A stretch of DNA of 64,000 bases from Actinopolyspora lacussalsi (GCA_030803735.1 JAURUC010000001.1:2807501-2871500), one strand, 5' to 3'; positions 8,778 to 18,130 are shown, counted from the first letter of the stretch. Translations and numbers: made by a program. The notes: a model not told the origin generated them from the sequence alone.

Positions 8778-9521
8778 ATGAAACGAACAGGCCGTTCGAT
8801 GCTGGGTCTGCTCGGCGCGTTCACGCTGAGTCTCGGCCTGCTGGGCGGGGCGAGCGTGCTCGATCCGGCGCCCGCCGCCGCGGACTCCTGCTACACCTGG
8901 GGAGAAACGCTGTCCCAGGGTGACAGCGGGAGCGATGTCCGCAAGCTGCAGGTTCGCGTGGCGGGCTGGGCGGCCTACGGCGACCCGGTCAACATCGACG
9001 GTGTCTACGGCCCGGAGACCGCCAACGCGGTGGAGCGGTTCCAGAGCGGCTACGGGCTGACCGTGGACGGGATCGCCGGGCCGGAGACCTACGGACAGAT
9101 CTACGACCTGCAGGACGCCGACTGCACCCCGGCGCACTTCGCGTACTCCGAGTTCACCTCCGGTGACGGCAGCGGCTTCTCCGGAGGGAACACCAGCACC
9201 TCGAACGTGCGCACCAACGTGCTGCGCAACATGTGGAAGCTGGAGGCGATGCGGCACAAGCTGGGCGACAGCCCGCTCTACGTCAGCTCCGGGTTCCGCA
9301 GCGTCTCGCACAACGACGCCGTGGGCGGAGCCCCGAACAGCAAGCACACCTACGGCCAGGCGGCGGACCTGACCGGTGCTCACTCGCTGTGCGACCTCGC
9401 CCGCGCGGCCAGGAGCTCCGGCTTCAACGGCATCATCGGCCCGGGAGCGGCCGGGCACAACGACCACACCCACCTCGACACCCGCTCGGGCAGGTACTGG
9501 AACGCTCCGAACTGCTTCTGA
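8778..9521 (+). CDS. Secreted zinc D-Ala-D-Ala carboxypeptidase (peptidase M15, Streptomyces albus G type)
   Basis: A 247-residue exported protein: Sec signal peptide (1-35, ending near APAAADS), one PG_binding_1 domain (about 45-110), and a C-terminal M15 domain with zinc ligands in KHTYGQAADL and DHTHLD. This is the architecture of the classic S. albus G zinc carboxypeptidase, which trims the terminal D-Ala of peptidoglycan stems. GGGAGG sits 7 bases upstream of ATG 8778. It lies 81 bases after the amidase, so the two wall hydrolases may be co-expressed. They are unrelated to the purine genes on either side. Confidence 0.9.
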   Translation: MKRTGRSMLGLLGAFTLSLGLLGGASVLDPAPAAADSCYTWGETLSQGDSGSDVRKLQVRVAGWAAYGDPVNIDGVYGPETANAVERFQSGYGLTVDGIAGPETYGQIYDLQDADCTPAHFAYSEFTSGDGSGFSGGNTSTSNVRTNVLRNMWKLEAMRHKLGDSPLYVSSGFRSVSHNDAVGGAPNSKHTYGQAADLTGAHSLCDLARAARSSGFNGIIGPGAAGHNDHTHLDTRSGRYWNAPNCF

Positions 9522-9556
9522 CTGAGGGTTCCCGTTCAGGTTGATCAGGTGATCGC

Positions 9557-9606
9557 GTGGCGGAACCTCTCGCGGGCTCTCGCTCCGGGTGCCCGACATC
9601 GGGTAG
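9557..9606 (+). repeat. Dispersed element ending GACATCGGGTAG, copy 1
   Basis: The sequence runs GGCGGAACCTCTCGC, then GGCTCTCGCTCCGGGT, then CCCGACATCGGGTAG. Five more copies are in the window (11.8, 20.9, 32.0, 39.3 and 56.7 kb), always between genes. The terminal CCCGACATCGGG is an inverted repeat. Confidence 0.8.
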
Positions 9607-9675
9607 GCAGTGCCGTACCGGGCGACCGGTACGGCACGGTCGTCGCTTCGGCCGAGCACCGATAGTGTCCGGGAC

Positions 9676-10173
9676 GTGACGCGCACCGAACGGCACGGCC
9701 GGTACCTGCCGCACTACGCGAGCGTCGTGTGGGCGCTGCTGTTCGCCGCTCTGAGCGTGTTCTGGGCGTTCGGCGGCCGCACCGGCGCGCATCCGCTGGA
9801 AACCGACGATCCGACGCCGCTGTTCACGCTGCTGAACCTCGGGGCGGCCCTGCTCAAGGCCGGTATCGGCCTCGCCGCCTGGCTGGCCACGCGGCAGTGG
9901 CGACGCCGGGCGGTGCGCGGCCTGCTCGCGCTGGTGCTCTGGACCTCCGGGGTGGTCTGCGCGGTCTACGGCCTGTTCGGAGTGGTGGGCAACAGCCTGG
10001 TGCTGGCCGGAGTCGTACCGGTCGAGGGCGGCGTCAGCCACTGGTACTGGTACTACGTGCTGCTCTGGGATCCCTACTGGCTGCTGGGCGGAGTGCTGCT
10101 GCTGGCCACGGCGCTGCGCTCCGGCGATCCCCGCGATCCCCGGACTTCGGATACCGGGGGACGAATGTTCTGA
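9676..10173 (+). CDS. DUF3995-like integral membrane protein
   Basis: A 165-residue protein with four predicted membrane segments: YASVVWALLFAALSVFWAF, a second around LFTLLNLGAALLKAG, a third in LLALVLWTSGVVCAVYGLF and a fourth in LLWDPYWLLGGVLLLA. The conserved tryptophans and WDPYWLLGG near the C-terminus match the DUF3995 family as I remember it. The function is unknown. The start is taken as GTG 9676 (TRTERHGRYLP); a longer frame would read into the dispersed repeat. It ends before a palindrome and stands alone between the wall hydrolases and the DUF6986 gene on the other strand. Confidence 0.65.
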   Translation: MTRTERHGRYLPHYASVVWALLFAALSVFWAFGGRTGAHPLETDDPTPLFTLLNLGAALLKAGIGLAAWLATRQWRRRAVRGLLALVLWTSGVVCAVYGLFGVVGNSLVLAGVVPVEGGVSHWYWYYVLLWDPYWLLGGVLLLATALRSGDPRDPRTSDTGGRMF

Positions 10174-10255
10174 GGACGGATGTCCCGAGGGCCGCCCCGA
10201 GCGATCCGCGCCCGGAGCGGTGCCTCGCCGCTTCGACGTCGCATCACCCGCCCGG

Positions 10256-10273
10256 CGATTTCGCGAGAAATCG
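10256..10273. repeat. Dispersed GATTTC-AAATC palindrome
   Basis: Core CGATTTCGCGAGAAATCG, in the 292-base gap between two convergent genes. A second copy in the opposite orientation lies at 10413-10430. Confidence 0.8.
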
Positions 10274-10373
10274 ACGCCGGCCCGGAGCACCGTGGAAACC
10301 GGGCAACTGGATACCGCCCGCGCCGCTCCCGAAACATCCTGATGCCCGTACGACGAAACCTCGGATCGACGAC

Positions 10374-10410
10374 GGCCCTTCCGGAGAACCACGAAAACTC
10401 CGGAAGGGCC
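10374..10410 (-). terminator. Hairpin terminator after the DUF6986 gene
   Basis: A perfect 13-bp stem (GGCCCTTCCGGAG and complement) with an 11-base loop, located between convergent genes and directly abutting the palindrome copy at 10413. It could serve both strands. Confidence 0.75.
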
Positions 10411-10412
10411 GT

Positions 10413-10430
10413 CGATTTCTCGCGGAATCG
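10413..10430. repeat. Dispersed GATTTC-AAATC palindrome
   Basis: CGATTTCTCGCGGAATCG, one substitution from the consensus, 36 bases after the DUF6986 stop codon. Confidence 0.75.
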
Positions 10431-10465
10431 CCGCTCCCGCCCTGATGCGACGGTTCCGGAGAAAA

Positions 10466-11725
10466 CTACACCCGCCCGAGCTCGCGGAGCTCGGACTCGG
10501 AGATCCCGGTCATCCGGGCGACCTCCTCGGCGTCGGTGGCGCCGTTGTCCAGCGCCCGCACGAACGACGCCGCAAGCGCCCTGGCTGTGGCGGGCTCGTC
10601 CAGTACCGCTCCGCCGGTGGCGGAGACGTAGGCGGCCAGTCGTGCCGCCTCGGGCTCGGCGGACTCGCGGAACTCGGCGAACACCGCCGCGTAGCGCGTG
10701 ACCAGCTGTGCGGGGTGCAGGTCCCACCCCTGGTAGAAACCGTGCTCCAGCGAACGCCGCACCAGCCCGTAGTGGGTCCGCCAACCGCGCCGCACCTGCT
10801 CGGCCTCGCCCACCGGCAGGACGTTGGTCGAGCCGTCGGACAGGAAGATCCCGGTCCCCGCCGCCGACACCTGCATGACGTGCCTGGCGAAGTCGCAGGC
10901 CCGGTGCGCCAGGTGCTGGTGCGCGGCGGTGAGTCCGCAGCCGGCCGTGTAGTCGTAGGTGCCGAAGTGCAGCCCGCTGATCCGGTCGCGCCCGGCTCCG
11001 ATGAACCTCGGCAGCGCCAACCTGCCCTCGGCGTCCACGATGGACTGGGTGGTTTCCACCTGGATCTCGAACCGCAGCGAACCGGAGGCGAGCCCCAGGG
11101 TGCGTTCCACCAGCTCCAGCACCTCGACGAACGCCTCGACCTGCCGCACGTCGACGACCTTCGGGAAGGTCAGCAGGAACCCTTCGGGCAGCTCACCGTG
11201 CCTGGCGAGCAGCTCGGTGAGGAAGACGTCCAGCGTGCGCACCGAACGGGCACGCAGCTCGGGATCGTCGAAGGACTTCACGCGCAGCCCGAAGTTGCCG
11301 GGGGCCGTCCCCTGTCGCAGCCACTCGGCCACCACACCCGCGGTACGCTCGGCGTCGGCGTCCTCCACCTCGTCGCCGGGCGCGCCGTAACCGTCCTCGA
11401 AGTCGATGCGCAGGTCCTCCACGGGTGACCGCTGGAGCTTGGCCCGCACTCGCGGCAGGATCTCGGTGGCGCGGCGTTCGGAAACATCGACGATCCCGGC
11501 GAGATCCGCCGCGCTCGGGGCGTGCTCGTCGAGCGCCGCCAGGGCCTCGTCTCCCCAGTTCCGAACGGTCCCGGCGTCCACCCTGCCCGCCGGGACGTAG
11601 CAGGTGTGCACCGGCTGACGCGCGGTCGCGGTCCTGCGGAACCTGGCGGCGATCCGCGCGTCGACATCGGCCAGCGGTGCCAGCCGAACGTCCACATCGG
11701 CCCGGTTCAACGAGGTTCTGGGCAC
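10466..11725 (-). CDS. DUF6986 family HpcH/HpaI-like aldolase/lyase
   Basis: A 419-residue protein with a TIM-barrel core of the CoA-lyase/citrate-lyase-beta type: LRIDFEDGYG and FEIQVETTQSIVD are the usual acidic metal and CoA-side segments, and GLHFGTYDYTAGCG lies further on. In actinomycetes DUF6986 genes commonly sit with allantoin, urate and malate synthase genes, as here, so a role in glyoxylate or ureide-derived carbon metabolism is likely; the reaction is not known to me. The start is GTG 11725 with GAGGAGG seven bases upstream. The longer reading frame would include a dispersed repeat and is rejected. The C-terminal tail has an HTH-like EEVARMTGISESELRELG segment. Confidence 0.75.
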   Translation of the reverse strand: MPRTSLNRADVDVRLAPLADVDARIAARFRRTATARQPVHTCYVPAGRVDAGTVRNWGDEALAALDEHAPSAADLAGIVDVSERRATEILPRVRAKLQRSPVEDLRIDFEDGYGAPGDEVEDADAERTAGVVAEWLRQGTAPGNFGLRVKSFDDPELRARSVRTLDVFLTELLARHGELPEGFLLTFPKVVDVRQVEAFVEVLELVERTLGLASGSLRFEIQVETTQSIVDAEGRLALPRFIGAGRDRISGLHFGTYDYTAGCGLTAAHQHLAHRACDFARHVMQVSAAGTGIFLSDGSTNVLPVGEAEQVRRGWRTHYGLVRRSLEHGFYQGWDLHPAQLVTRYAAVFAEFRESAEPEAARLAAYVSATGGAVLDEPATARALAASFVRALDNGATDAEEVARMTGISESELRELGRV

Positions 11726-11780
11726 TTGTCCTCCTCCGAATTTTTTGGAGCGTCCGCGACTCGGTTCGCGTGGGCGGTTG

Positions 11781-11900
11781 CTTGGCGGAACCTCTCGCGG
11801 GCTCTCGCTGCGGGTGCCCCGACATCGGGTAGCGGTTCTACACAACGTCGGGACCGTCCTCGCGAGAGCACCACGAGAGAACCCGCGGCGGTGCCGACTA
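11781..11900 (+). repeat. Dispersed GACATCGGGTAG element, copy 2, with 3' extension
   Basis: The first 50 bases (TTGGCGGAACCTCTCGC to GACATCGGGTAG) match the other copies. The next 65 bases (CTACACAACGTCGGG, CCTCGCGAGAGC, AGAACCCGCGGCGGTGCCGA) match the extension seen at 31.9 kb (inverted) and 39.4 kb. It lies in the 391-base gap between the DUF6986 and malate synthase genes. Confidence 0.8.
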
Positions 11901-12073
11901 CTCGGGAGGTGACAAGCGGCTGGCGCCGCTTACCCGATAATCGGCCCAGCTGAACGAGCACTCACCCCAATCCATGCGGGCACTGTGTTCTCTGTTCGGG
12001 CTGTTCGCAGGTGATCGGTCGGCACTCCCTCCGACTCCCGTTCGCGGCGGCCCGGCCTCGAACAGGCACCCGC

Positions 12074-12105
12074 GGTGGCCGCCCGAACGCTTCCGGGCGG
12101 CCACC
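12074..12105 (-). terminator. Hairpin terminator after malate synthase
   Basis: A perfect 12-bp stem (GGTGGCCGCCCG and complement) with an 8-base loop, starting 11 bases beyond the aceB stop on the minus strand. Confidence 0.75.
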
Positions 12106-12116
12106 GTCTCGCTCGA

Positions 12117-13718
12117 TCAGTCGATCTGCTCGTAGGCGGGCAGTGTCAGGAAGTCGACGAACTCGTCGGCCACCGCGACCCGCTCGAACAGCTCGACGGC
12201 CCGGTCCAGGTTTTCGACCGGGAAGCCCTCCTCGGCGCGGAGTTCCTTCTCGGTGTCTGCGAGCACCTGGCGGACCAGGTCCTTGGTGACCTGCTGCCCG
12301 TCGTTGAGCACGATGCCGTTGTGCAGCCACTGCCAGATCTGCGACCGCGAGATCTCGGCTGTGGCGGCGTCCTCCATCATGTTGTGGATACCGGCCGCAC
12401 CGTTGCCGCCGAGCCAGGACACGATGTAGCGCACCCCGACGTCCACGGCCGAGCGCAGCCCCCCGAGGGTCTTGTCACCGGCGGTCTCCGCGGTGTTGAG
12501 CAGGTCGGACGCGGCGACGGAGACGTCCTCGCGCTTGCGGTCCAGCTGGTTGGGCTTGTCGCCCAGCACCGCGTCGAACTCCTCCTTGCACACCGACACG
12601 GTGTCCGGGTGGGCCACCCAGGAACCGTCGAAGCCGTCGTTGGCCTCGCGGCGCTTGTCGTCGTGGATCTTGGCCAGCGCCCGCTCGGTGACCTCCGGGT
12701 CGCGCCGGTTCGGGATGAACGCGGCCATGCCGCCGATCGCGAAGGCACCGCGCTTGTGGCAGGTGCGCACCAGCAGTTCGGTGTAGGCGCGCATGAAGGG
12801 GGCGGTCATGGTCACGCTGTTGCGGTCGGGCAGCACGAAGTCCGATCCGGCCGAGCGGAACGTCTTGATCACGCTGAACAGGTAGTCCCAGCGCCCGGCG
12901 TTGAGACCGGCGCTGTGCTCGCGCAGTTCGTAGAGGATCTCCTCCATCTCGAAGGCCGCGGGGATGGTCTCGATGAGCACGGTGGCGCGCACCGAGCCCT
13001 GCGGCACGCCGAGCTCCTGCTGGGCCTGCACGAAGACGTCGTTCCACAGCCTGGCCTCGAGGTGGCTCTCCATCTTGGGGAGGTAGAAGTACGGCCCGGT
13101 GCCGCGGCGCAGCCCCTCCTGCGCGTTGTGGAAGAAGTACAGCCCGAAGTCCACCAGCGCGCCCACGACCGGCTGACCGTCGACGAGGATGTGCCGCTCG
13201 TCGAAGTGCCAGCCGCGGGGGCGGACCAGCGGGACGGCGTGCTCGACGTCGTCGCGCAGCTTGTACTGCTTGCCGTTGGAGTGCAGCTCGACCTGCTTGC
13301 GGATGGCGTCGTAGAGGTTGACCTGGCCGGAGACGACGTTGCTCCAGTGCGGCGTGTTGGCGTCCTCCAGATCGGCCAGCCAGACCTTGGCGCCGGAGTT
13401 GAGCGCGTTGATCGCCATCTTGCGGTCGGTCGGGCCGGTGATCTCGACGCGGCGGTCGCGCAGCGCGGGCGGGGCCTCGGCCACCCGCCAGTCGGACTCG
13501 CGGATGTCTCGGGTCTCCGCCAGGAAGTCCAGCTTGCCGGTCCTGGCGGCCTCGTCGCGGCGCTGCTGCCTGCGGGCGAGCAGCTCGTCCCGTCGCGCAC
13601 CGAAGGTGCGTTGCAGCCGGGCGACGAAGTCCAGTGCCTCGGGGGTGAGGATCTCGTCGCCGCGCTCCACGGGAGCACCGAGGACCTCAACGCCCTGTGC
13701 CGGGGTCGATTGGGACAT
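12117..13718 (-). CDS. aceB: Malate synthase A
   Basis: A 533-residue cytoplasmic enzyme that condenses glyoxylate with acetyl-CoA to malate. The family signature appears as [19 protein letters not shown], and [16 protein letters not shown] and NVALNDG-like segments are in place. Length fits isoform A. ATG 13718 has AGAGGTGG upstream. In this neighbourhood (urate oxidation, GlxR, Hyi) its job is probably to consume glyoxylate from ureide breakdown as well as to serve the glyoxylate shunt; isocitrate lyase is not in the window. An IclR regulator is divergently transcribed from the far side of a 454-base gap and is the obvious controller. Confidence 0.93.
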   Translation of the reverse strand: MSQSTPAQGVEVLGAPVERGDEILTPEALDFVARLQRTFGARRDELLARRQQRRDEAARTGKLDFLAETRDIRESDWRVAEAPPALRDRRVEITGPTDRKMAINALNSGAKVWLADLEDANTPHWSNVVSGQVNLYDAIRKQVELHSNGKQYKLRDDVEHAVPLVRPRGWHFDERHILVDGQPVVGALVDFGLYFFHNAQEGLRRGTGPYFYLPKMESHLEARLWNDVFVQAQQELGVPQGSVRATVLIETIPAAFEMEEILYELREHSAGLNAGRWDYLFSVIKTFRSAGSDFVLPDRNSVTMTAPFMRAYTELLVRTCHKRGAFAIGGMAAFIPNRRDPEVTERALAKIHDDKRREANDGFDGSWVAHPDTVSVCKEEFDAVLGDKPNQLDRKREDVSVAASDLLNTAETAGDKTLGGLRSAVDVGVRYIVSWLGGNGAAGIHNMMEDAATAEISRSQIWQWLHNGIVLNDGQQVTKDLVRQVLADTEKELRAEEGFPVENLDRAVELFERVAVADEFVDFLTLPAYEQID

Positions 13719-14172
13719 GAGTCCACCTCTTTCTGATGCCGGGTTACAGACGGTGGCTGGTGACACAGCTTGCCGCGCCGGTGGCGCCCTCGCACCCCTT
13801 CGGAACCCACCCGCCGTGCTCGTCCGGCCGGGCGGTCGGAACGGCAAGGACGGGTTCGAAGGTCGAAAGACTCGACCGAGCCCGTCACCGGCTCGCGGTA
13901 CGCCCGTTATGTTTTTTGCATCGTGGAGGTTAGTTTCCGCATGCCGTTACAGGCAAGATGAAGTGGACCACCTACACCGACCGACCCGAGGGTGCCCCGC
14001 TCCGGACAAGGGCACCGGGGCTCCGTTGACTGGAGCCGAACCGGAGTGGCGAGATCGCCTACATCGGGAGCTCTCGGGCTGATCGGGTGGATACACTGGC
14101 CCATCGCCGTACGGTGGAGGCGGAAACCGACCGCCGACGGGGTCGAGCAACACACGGGAAGAGGAACACTGG
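13719..14172. promoter_or_regulatory. Divergent promoter region between aceB and its IclR regulator
   Basis: A 454-base gap with start codons facing away on both sides. The central part near 13905-13955 is the only AT-rich stretch (GTTATGTTTTTTGCATCG, GGTTAGTTTCCGCATG) and is the likely promoter/operator zone. I see no perfect palindrome like those upstream of hyi and uraD. No gene is supported. Confidence 0.5.
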
Positions 14173-14979
14173 ATGGCGGCTGGACAGGACGCGAGCGGGA
14201 GCGGATCCGATCGCGCCAAACCCACGCAGGGCGGCGTTCAGTCGGTCGAACGCACCTTCGAGCTGCTGGAGCTGATGGCCGACGCGGGAGGCGAGGTCGC
14301 CCTCAGCGACCTGGCGGAGGCTTCGGCGCTGCCGCTGCCGACCATTCACCGCATCATGCGCACGCTCGTCCGCACGGGCTATGCCCGGCAACAGCCGTCC
14401 CGCCGGTACGCGTTGGGGCCGAGCCTGATCCGGCTCGGTGAGACCGCCAGCCGCACCCTGGGTTCCTGGGCCCGGCCCTACCTGGCCGAGTTGACCGAGG
14501 CCACCGGGGAGACCTCCAACATGGCGGTGCTCGACGGAGCGCAGATCGTCTACGTCTCGCAGGTTCCCTCACAGCACTCGATGCGGATGTTCACCGAGGT
14601 CGGCAGACGCGTGGACGCGCACGCCACGGCCGTGGGCAAGGCCGTGATGGCCCACATGCCCGAGGAGAACGTCATCCAGGTTCTCAACCGCACCGGAATG
14701 CACCCGCAGACCGAGCGGACCATCACCAGCGTCGACGGTATGCGCGAGGAACTCACCCGGATCCGTGAGCTCGGCTACGCGCTCGACGACGGGGAGCAGG
14801 AGGTCGGGGTGCGCTGCTACGCGGTGGCCGTCCCGGACGCGCCCGCGGCTTCGGCGATCTCGATCAGCGGCCCCGAGGCGAGGATGAAGCGGATCGCCGT
14901 CGACGACGTGGTGCCGCTGATGCGGCGGCTGGCCACCGACCTCGGCAACGAACTCAGCGCGGCCGGTGAGCCCGGCTGA
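14173..14979 (+). CDS. IclR-family regulator of glyoxylate/ureide metabolism (AllR-like)
   Basis: A 268-residue protein with an N-terminal winged HTH (about 20-85; VQSVERTFELLELMADAGG, SDLAEASALPLPTIHRIMRT) and a C-terminal ligand-binding domain with ETSNMAVLDGAQIVYVSQVP and DAHATAVGKAVMAHM, typical of IclR/AllR sensors of glyoxylate or allantoate-type ligands. GGAAGAGGA lies upstream of ATG 14173. It is divergent from malate synthase and lies within the purine/glyoxylate block, so it probably represses these genes until the ligand appears. The palindromes at 2486 and 3540 are candidate sites. Confidence 0.85.
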   Translation: MAAGQDASGSGSDRAKPTQGGVQSVERTFELLELMADAGGEVALSDLAEASALPLPTIHRIMRTLVRTGYARQQPSRRYALGPSLIRLGETASRTLGSWARPYLAELTEATGETSNMAVLDGAQIVYVSQVPSQHSMRMFTEVGRRVDAHATAVGKAVMAHMPEENVIQVLNRTGMHPQTERTITSVDGMREELTRIRELGYALDDGEQEVGVRCYAVAVPDAPAASAISISGPEARMKRIAVDDVVPLMRRLATDLGNELSAAGEPG

Positions 14980-15037
14980 GGCTGGGGCGATCCCGGTTGG
15001 GGCGATCCCGGTTGGGGCGGGCACCGGCCCGAGGACG

Positions 15038-15082
15038 GCCGCGGCGCGGCGTAGATTTCTCGCGAAATCGCCGCGCCGCGGC
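15038..15082. repeat. Dispersed palindrome at the tip of a 14-bp GC stem
   Basis: The core TAGATTTCTCGCGAAATCG (15053-15070) is flanked by GCCGCGGCGCGGCG and its exact complement, giving a very stable 45-base cruciform between two convergent genes. It may double as a terminator for the IclR gene. Confidence 0.8.
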
Positions 15083-15124
15083 GCACAGAACGCACACCGG
15101 CTCGGTTCCGGGCGGAACGAACAG

Positions 15125-15161
15125 AGCGCCCCGAACCCCGGAAACGGGGCCTCGGGGCGCT
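15125..15161. terminator. GC-rich hairpin between convergent genes
   Basis: AGCGCCCCGA-A-CCCCG pairs with CGGGG-CC-TCGGGGCGCT around a GAAA tetraloop. It lies between the IclR gene and the DUF4232 gene, whose 3' ends face each other. Confidence 0.65.
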
Positions 15162-15208
15162 GCGGCGGTGACGCGATCCGCGCGGTCCTCGGGTGACCGC
15201 GGGCGAGG

Positions 15209-15748
15209 TCAGACCTGGCTGACCGGGGTGACCTTCAGCTCGGCACCGATGACCGGCTCGTCGGGCCAGGCGACCTCGATCTGCTTGCGCTGCACACCGG
15301 TGGGCGCCTGGAACGAGACCGAACCGAGCTCGTTGCGCTGTCCGACGGTCGGCTGGATGAAGTAGGACACTCCCGAGTGATCGGCGTCGATGGTGACCGG
15401 CTCCGCCACGGTGTGCTCCGCGTGGGCCGAGATGCCCGGCGCGGTCTCACCGTTGGGCTGGAAGAACCTCGGATGAGTGGGGAATCCCTGCATCAGGCAG
15501 TGGGTGTCGGCGTCGGCGGCGGTGTAGTGCACCGCGAAAGCCCGCTGCCCGGCACCCCCGTGCGGATCCTTGGTGATGTTGATCGAGAGGTCGTTGGCGG
15601 TGCAGGAGGAAACCCGCGAAGCGGCCGTGTCCGCCGCGGCTGACTGCTCCTGCTGGGTGCCGGAGGTGGCGCCGAGGGCCGTGCCCACCACGGTTCCGGT
15701 GGCTAGAAAAGTGGCGGCGATGCTGGTGGCAATCGTCGAACGCTTCAT
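15209..15748 (-). CDS. Secreted DUF4232 protein
   Basis: A 179-residue exported protein. It starts with a Sec signal peptide (MKRSTIATSIAATFLATG, cleavage near residue 27-40) and then a DUF4232-type beta-sandwich: CTANDLSINI opens the domain, CLMQGFPT carries its second cysteine, and SVSFQAPTGVQRKQIEV closes it. The two cysteines probably form a disulfide. There is no lipobox cysteine at the signal cleavage point, so it is likely free or wall-associated rather than a lipoprotein. GAGGAG precedes ATG 15748. DUF4232 proteins are common in actinomycetes and of unknown function. Confidence 0.75.
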   Translation of the reverse strand: MKRSTIATSIAATFLATGTVVGTALGATSGTQQEQSAAADTAASRVSSCTANDLSINITKDPHGGAGQRAFAVHYTAADADTHCLMQGFPTHPRFFQPNGETAPGISAHAEHTVAEPVTIDADHSGVSYFIQPTVGQRNELGSVSFQAPTGVQRKQIEVAWPDEPVIGAELKVTPVSQV

Positions 15749-16127
15749 GACGGAATTCTCCTCGCGGATTACTGGAAAACGATCGATCCGATCGACTTTC
15801 ACACCGTAGGACGCTCATTCCCGAAAACGGTTCACCAAAAGTGAAACAAATCACACAAAAACAACCCGAGCTGTCGGCGTTATTCCACGGACCACCGGAA
15901 ACGAACAGCCCTGGTCACGAAACCACCCCCGAAAAGAGCAACCGGAAAAGGGCGAAAACCATCCTATCGACCACGAGGAAATTTTCGGACATCTCGGAAC
16001 ATTCCCGTTCAATCTCGGTAGATCCCGATCCGCGAGGAACACGGCGGAATCCCGTCGATCCCGGCAAACGTCGTGAACCGCGATTCCGAGCAGGGGCGCA
16101 GCCGGTGTTCCGAACAGGGACCCGGAC
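15749..16127. other. Intergenic region without a supported gene
   Basis: These 379 bases separate the start of the DUF4232 gene from the end of the GntR gene. The region from about 15780 to 16020 is unusually A-rich for this genome (GTGAAACAAATCACAC near 15840) and is probably the DUF4232 promoter. I see no ORF with coding character. Confidence 0.4.
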
Positions 16128-16799
16128 CTACCGGTCGGTCCCGGTTTCGGCGGACAGGCGGCGCAGCGCGGCTTCCCCGGCGTGCCGCACGTGGACACGG
16201 GCGACGGCCGCCGCCAAGGCGGTGTCGCCCGCGGCGAAAGCCGCGACCAGCTGGTGGTGCTCCTGCCTGGCCTCCTCGTTGCGCGCTCCGGTGTTGGCGA
16301 GGTTGATGTAGCGCTCGCAGGTGTGCCAGAGCATTCTCACGTGACGCCGCATCGTTCCCTCCCCCAACGCGTCGAAGGCGACGAAGTGAAAGGCGCGGTG
16401 CGCACGCAGCATCTCGGCCCGATCCACCTCGGGATCGAGGTCGTCCATCCGGTCCAGCTCGACACGCATGCCGGCGGCGACTCCGAGGGGGTCGGAGCTC
16501 ACGGCACGTTCGGCCGCCATGACCTCGAAGGTCTCCAGCAGCCGGAAGCAGTCCTCGACCTCCTGCTCGCGCAACGGACCGACCACCGCTCCCCGGTGCG
16601 GATAAACTTCGACCAGCCCCTCGGCCACCAGTTCACGGAACGCCTCGCGCAGCGGGACCCGGCTGACATCGAGCTCCTCGGCCAGTCCCGCCAGGCGCAA
16701 CCTCGTCCCCGGGGGATAACTGCCGAGCACGATGCCCTGGCGGATCTGGTCGGCGACGACGTCGGTTCTGGTGTCGGCGGGCTCGTCGGTTCGGGTCAC
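16128..16799 (-). CDS. GntR-family (FadR/FCD) transcriptional regulator
   Basis: A 223-residue regulator starting at GTG 16799 with AGGAGG upstream. The N-terminal winged HTH (about 10-75) includes GSYPPGTRLRLAGLAEELD and SRVPLREAFRELVAEGLVEV; the C-terminal FCD domain has the metal/ligand histidines in RAHRAFHF, EEARQEHHQL and ARVHVRHAG. FCD regulators usually sense small organic acids. It lies 122 bases downstream of the PobA-like gene on the same strand, so it most likely controls aromatic-acid hydroxylation. Confidence 0.85.
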   Translation of the reverse strand: MTRTDEPADTRTDVVADQIRQGIVLGSYPPGTRLRLAGLAEELDVSRVPLREAFRELVAEGLVEVYPHRGAVVGPLREQEVEDCFRLLETFEVMAAERAVSSDPLGVAAGMRVELDRMDDLDPEVDRAEMLRAHRAFHFVAFDALGEGTMRRHVRMLWHTCERYINLANTGARNEEARQEHHQLVAAFAAGDTALAAAVARVHVRHAGEAALRRLSAETGTDR

Positions 16800-16921
16800 C
16801 TGCGGTTCCTCCTGCGGCGGCGCACCGGGACAGTCTGCCACCGCGGAAACGTTCGCCGGGAACTCACCGAGCGGCCGGTCTCCCGGGAAACGAGTCCGCG
16901 GGGCGACACTCCCGGAAGTGT

Positions 16922-18130
16922 TCAAACCTCGACGGCAGCGCCGGGAAGACCGGCGAGCGGCGGCCCGATGTAGCTTTCCGCGAAGTTCCGCGCGTAGGCG
17001 GGTGAGTTCCGTAGCTGCCACAACCGCGACCGCTGGAGCCGCTGGCGGAAGGCGGCATCCGGCGAGTCGGAAGGATAGTAGGTGTGCGTCGTGTGCAGCA
17101 GTGCGTGGCTGAACTCCTGCGCCTTCCAGACATCGGGTACCCGCCGCTGGGAATAGTGGTCCAGCGCGTTCTCTTCCCCGGTCTCCAGGTGCTCGGTTAC
17201 GGTCCGCGTGAACTCGGCCGCGTCGGCGATGGCGAGGTTCATTCCCTTGCCGCCGGACGGTGTGATGATGTGTGCGGCGTCGCCGAGCAGGAAGACACGG
17301 CCGTGGCGCATCGGTTCGGTGACCCGGCTGTGCATTTCCAGGATGTTCTTGCTGAGGATCTCGCCCTCGTGCAGCGTCCAACCGGGCTTGGCCAGCCGGG
17401 TGCGCAGCTCCGACCAGATCCGTCGGTCCGGCCAGTCCTCGATGGACTCGCCGAGGGGAATCTGCAGGTGAAACCGGGTCACGCTGTCCGAACGCAGCAG
17501 GTGCCCGGCGAAACCGTTCCGGTGTTGCGCGTAGATCGTGTGCTCGGCGGACGGCGGCGCGTGGGCGAGGAGGGTCAGCCAGCGGAACTCGTGCCGCATG
17601 GTGTACTCGGTCACCGCGTCATCGGGAACGCCGTCCCCGCAGGCGCCGTGCTGACCGTCCGCCCCCGCCAGGTAACGCGCGCGGATCACGGTGCCGTCGA
17701 CACAGCGAACCGTGGTGTGTTCGGAGTACCCGCACACCGAGTCCACCGCCGTCGCGTACCGCACGTCCCCACCGGCCCGCTCGTAGGCGTCGAGCAGATC
17801 AGCGACTATTTCCTGCTGGGGATAGACCCATTGCGGAATCCCGTCGTAGTGCGCGGAGTAGTCGGTGAAAAAGGCGGTGCCCTCGGCGCGGAACTCACAG
17901 CCACGGTGTACCGCGCCCGCCGCGTGCAGTCCGCCCGCCAGTCCGTTCTCGGCGAGCAGTTCGACCGTGCGACGTTCCAGCAGGCCCGCGCGCGAGCGGC
18001 CCACCAACTGCTCACGGTCGCAGCGGTCGAGGACGACGGTGTCGATTCCCCGCGCCAGCAGCAGGTTCGCCGCGGTCAACCCCGCCGGTCCGGCTCCGAC
18101 GATCACTACCGTGGTGTCGATTTCGGACAC
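16922..18130 (-). CDS. pobA: PobA-like FAD monooxygenase (4-hydroxybenzoate 3-monooxygenase family)
   Basis: A 402-residue single-component flavin hydroxylase. The FAD-binding GXGXXG motif is VVIVGAGPAGLTAANLLLAR, LVGRSRAGLLERRTVELL matches the PobA segment that contacts FAD, and RVFLLGDAAHIITPSGGKG is the second FAD motif. Length equals PobA. It should hydroxylate 4-hydroxybenzoate or a close phenolic acid to the catechol using NAD(P)H. GTG 18130 has GGGAGGTGG upstream. It could serve catabolism, but no ring-cleavage gene is nearby; it stands 2 kb from the terpenoid cluster, so supplying an aromatic building block is conceivable. That second role is inference. Confidence 0.8.
   Translation of the reverse strand: MSEIDTTVVIVGAGPAGLTAANLLLARGIDTVVLDRCDREQLVGRSRAGLLERRTVELLAENGLAGGLHAAGAVHRGCEFRAEGTAFFTDYSAHYDGIPQWVYPQQEIVADLLDAYERAGGDVRYATAVDSVCGYSEHTTVRCVDGTVIRARYLAGADGQHGACGDGVPDDAVTEYTMRHEFRWLTLLAHAPPSAEHTIYAQHRNGFAGHLLRSDSVTRFHLQIPLGESIEDWPDRRIWSELRTRLAKPGWTLHEGEILSKNILEMHSRVTEPMRHGRVFLLGDAAHIITPSGGKGMNLAIADAAEFTRTVTEHLETGEENALDHYSQRRVPDVWKAQEFSHALLHTTHTYYPSDSPDAAFRQRLQRSRLWQLRNSPAYARNFAESYIGPPLAGLPGAAVEV

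Noticed and set aside
12075..13736. 553-codon plus-strand frame opposite malate synthase
   Set aside because: Antisense shadow; residues are Val/His/Gln-rich with no domain, while the minus strand encodes an unambiguous malate synthase.
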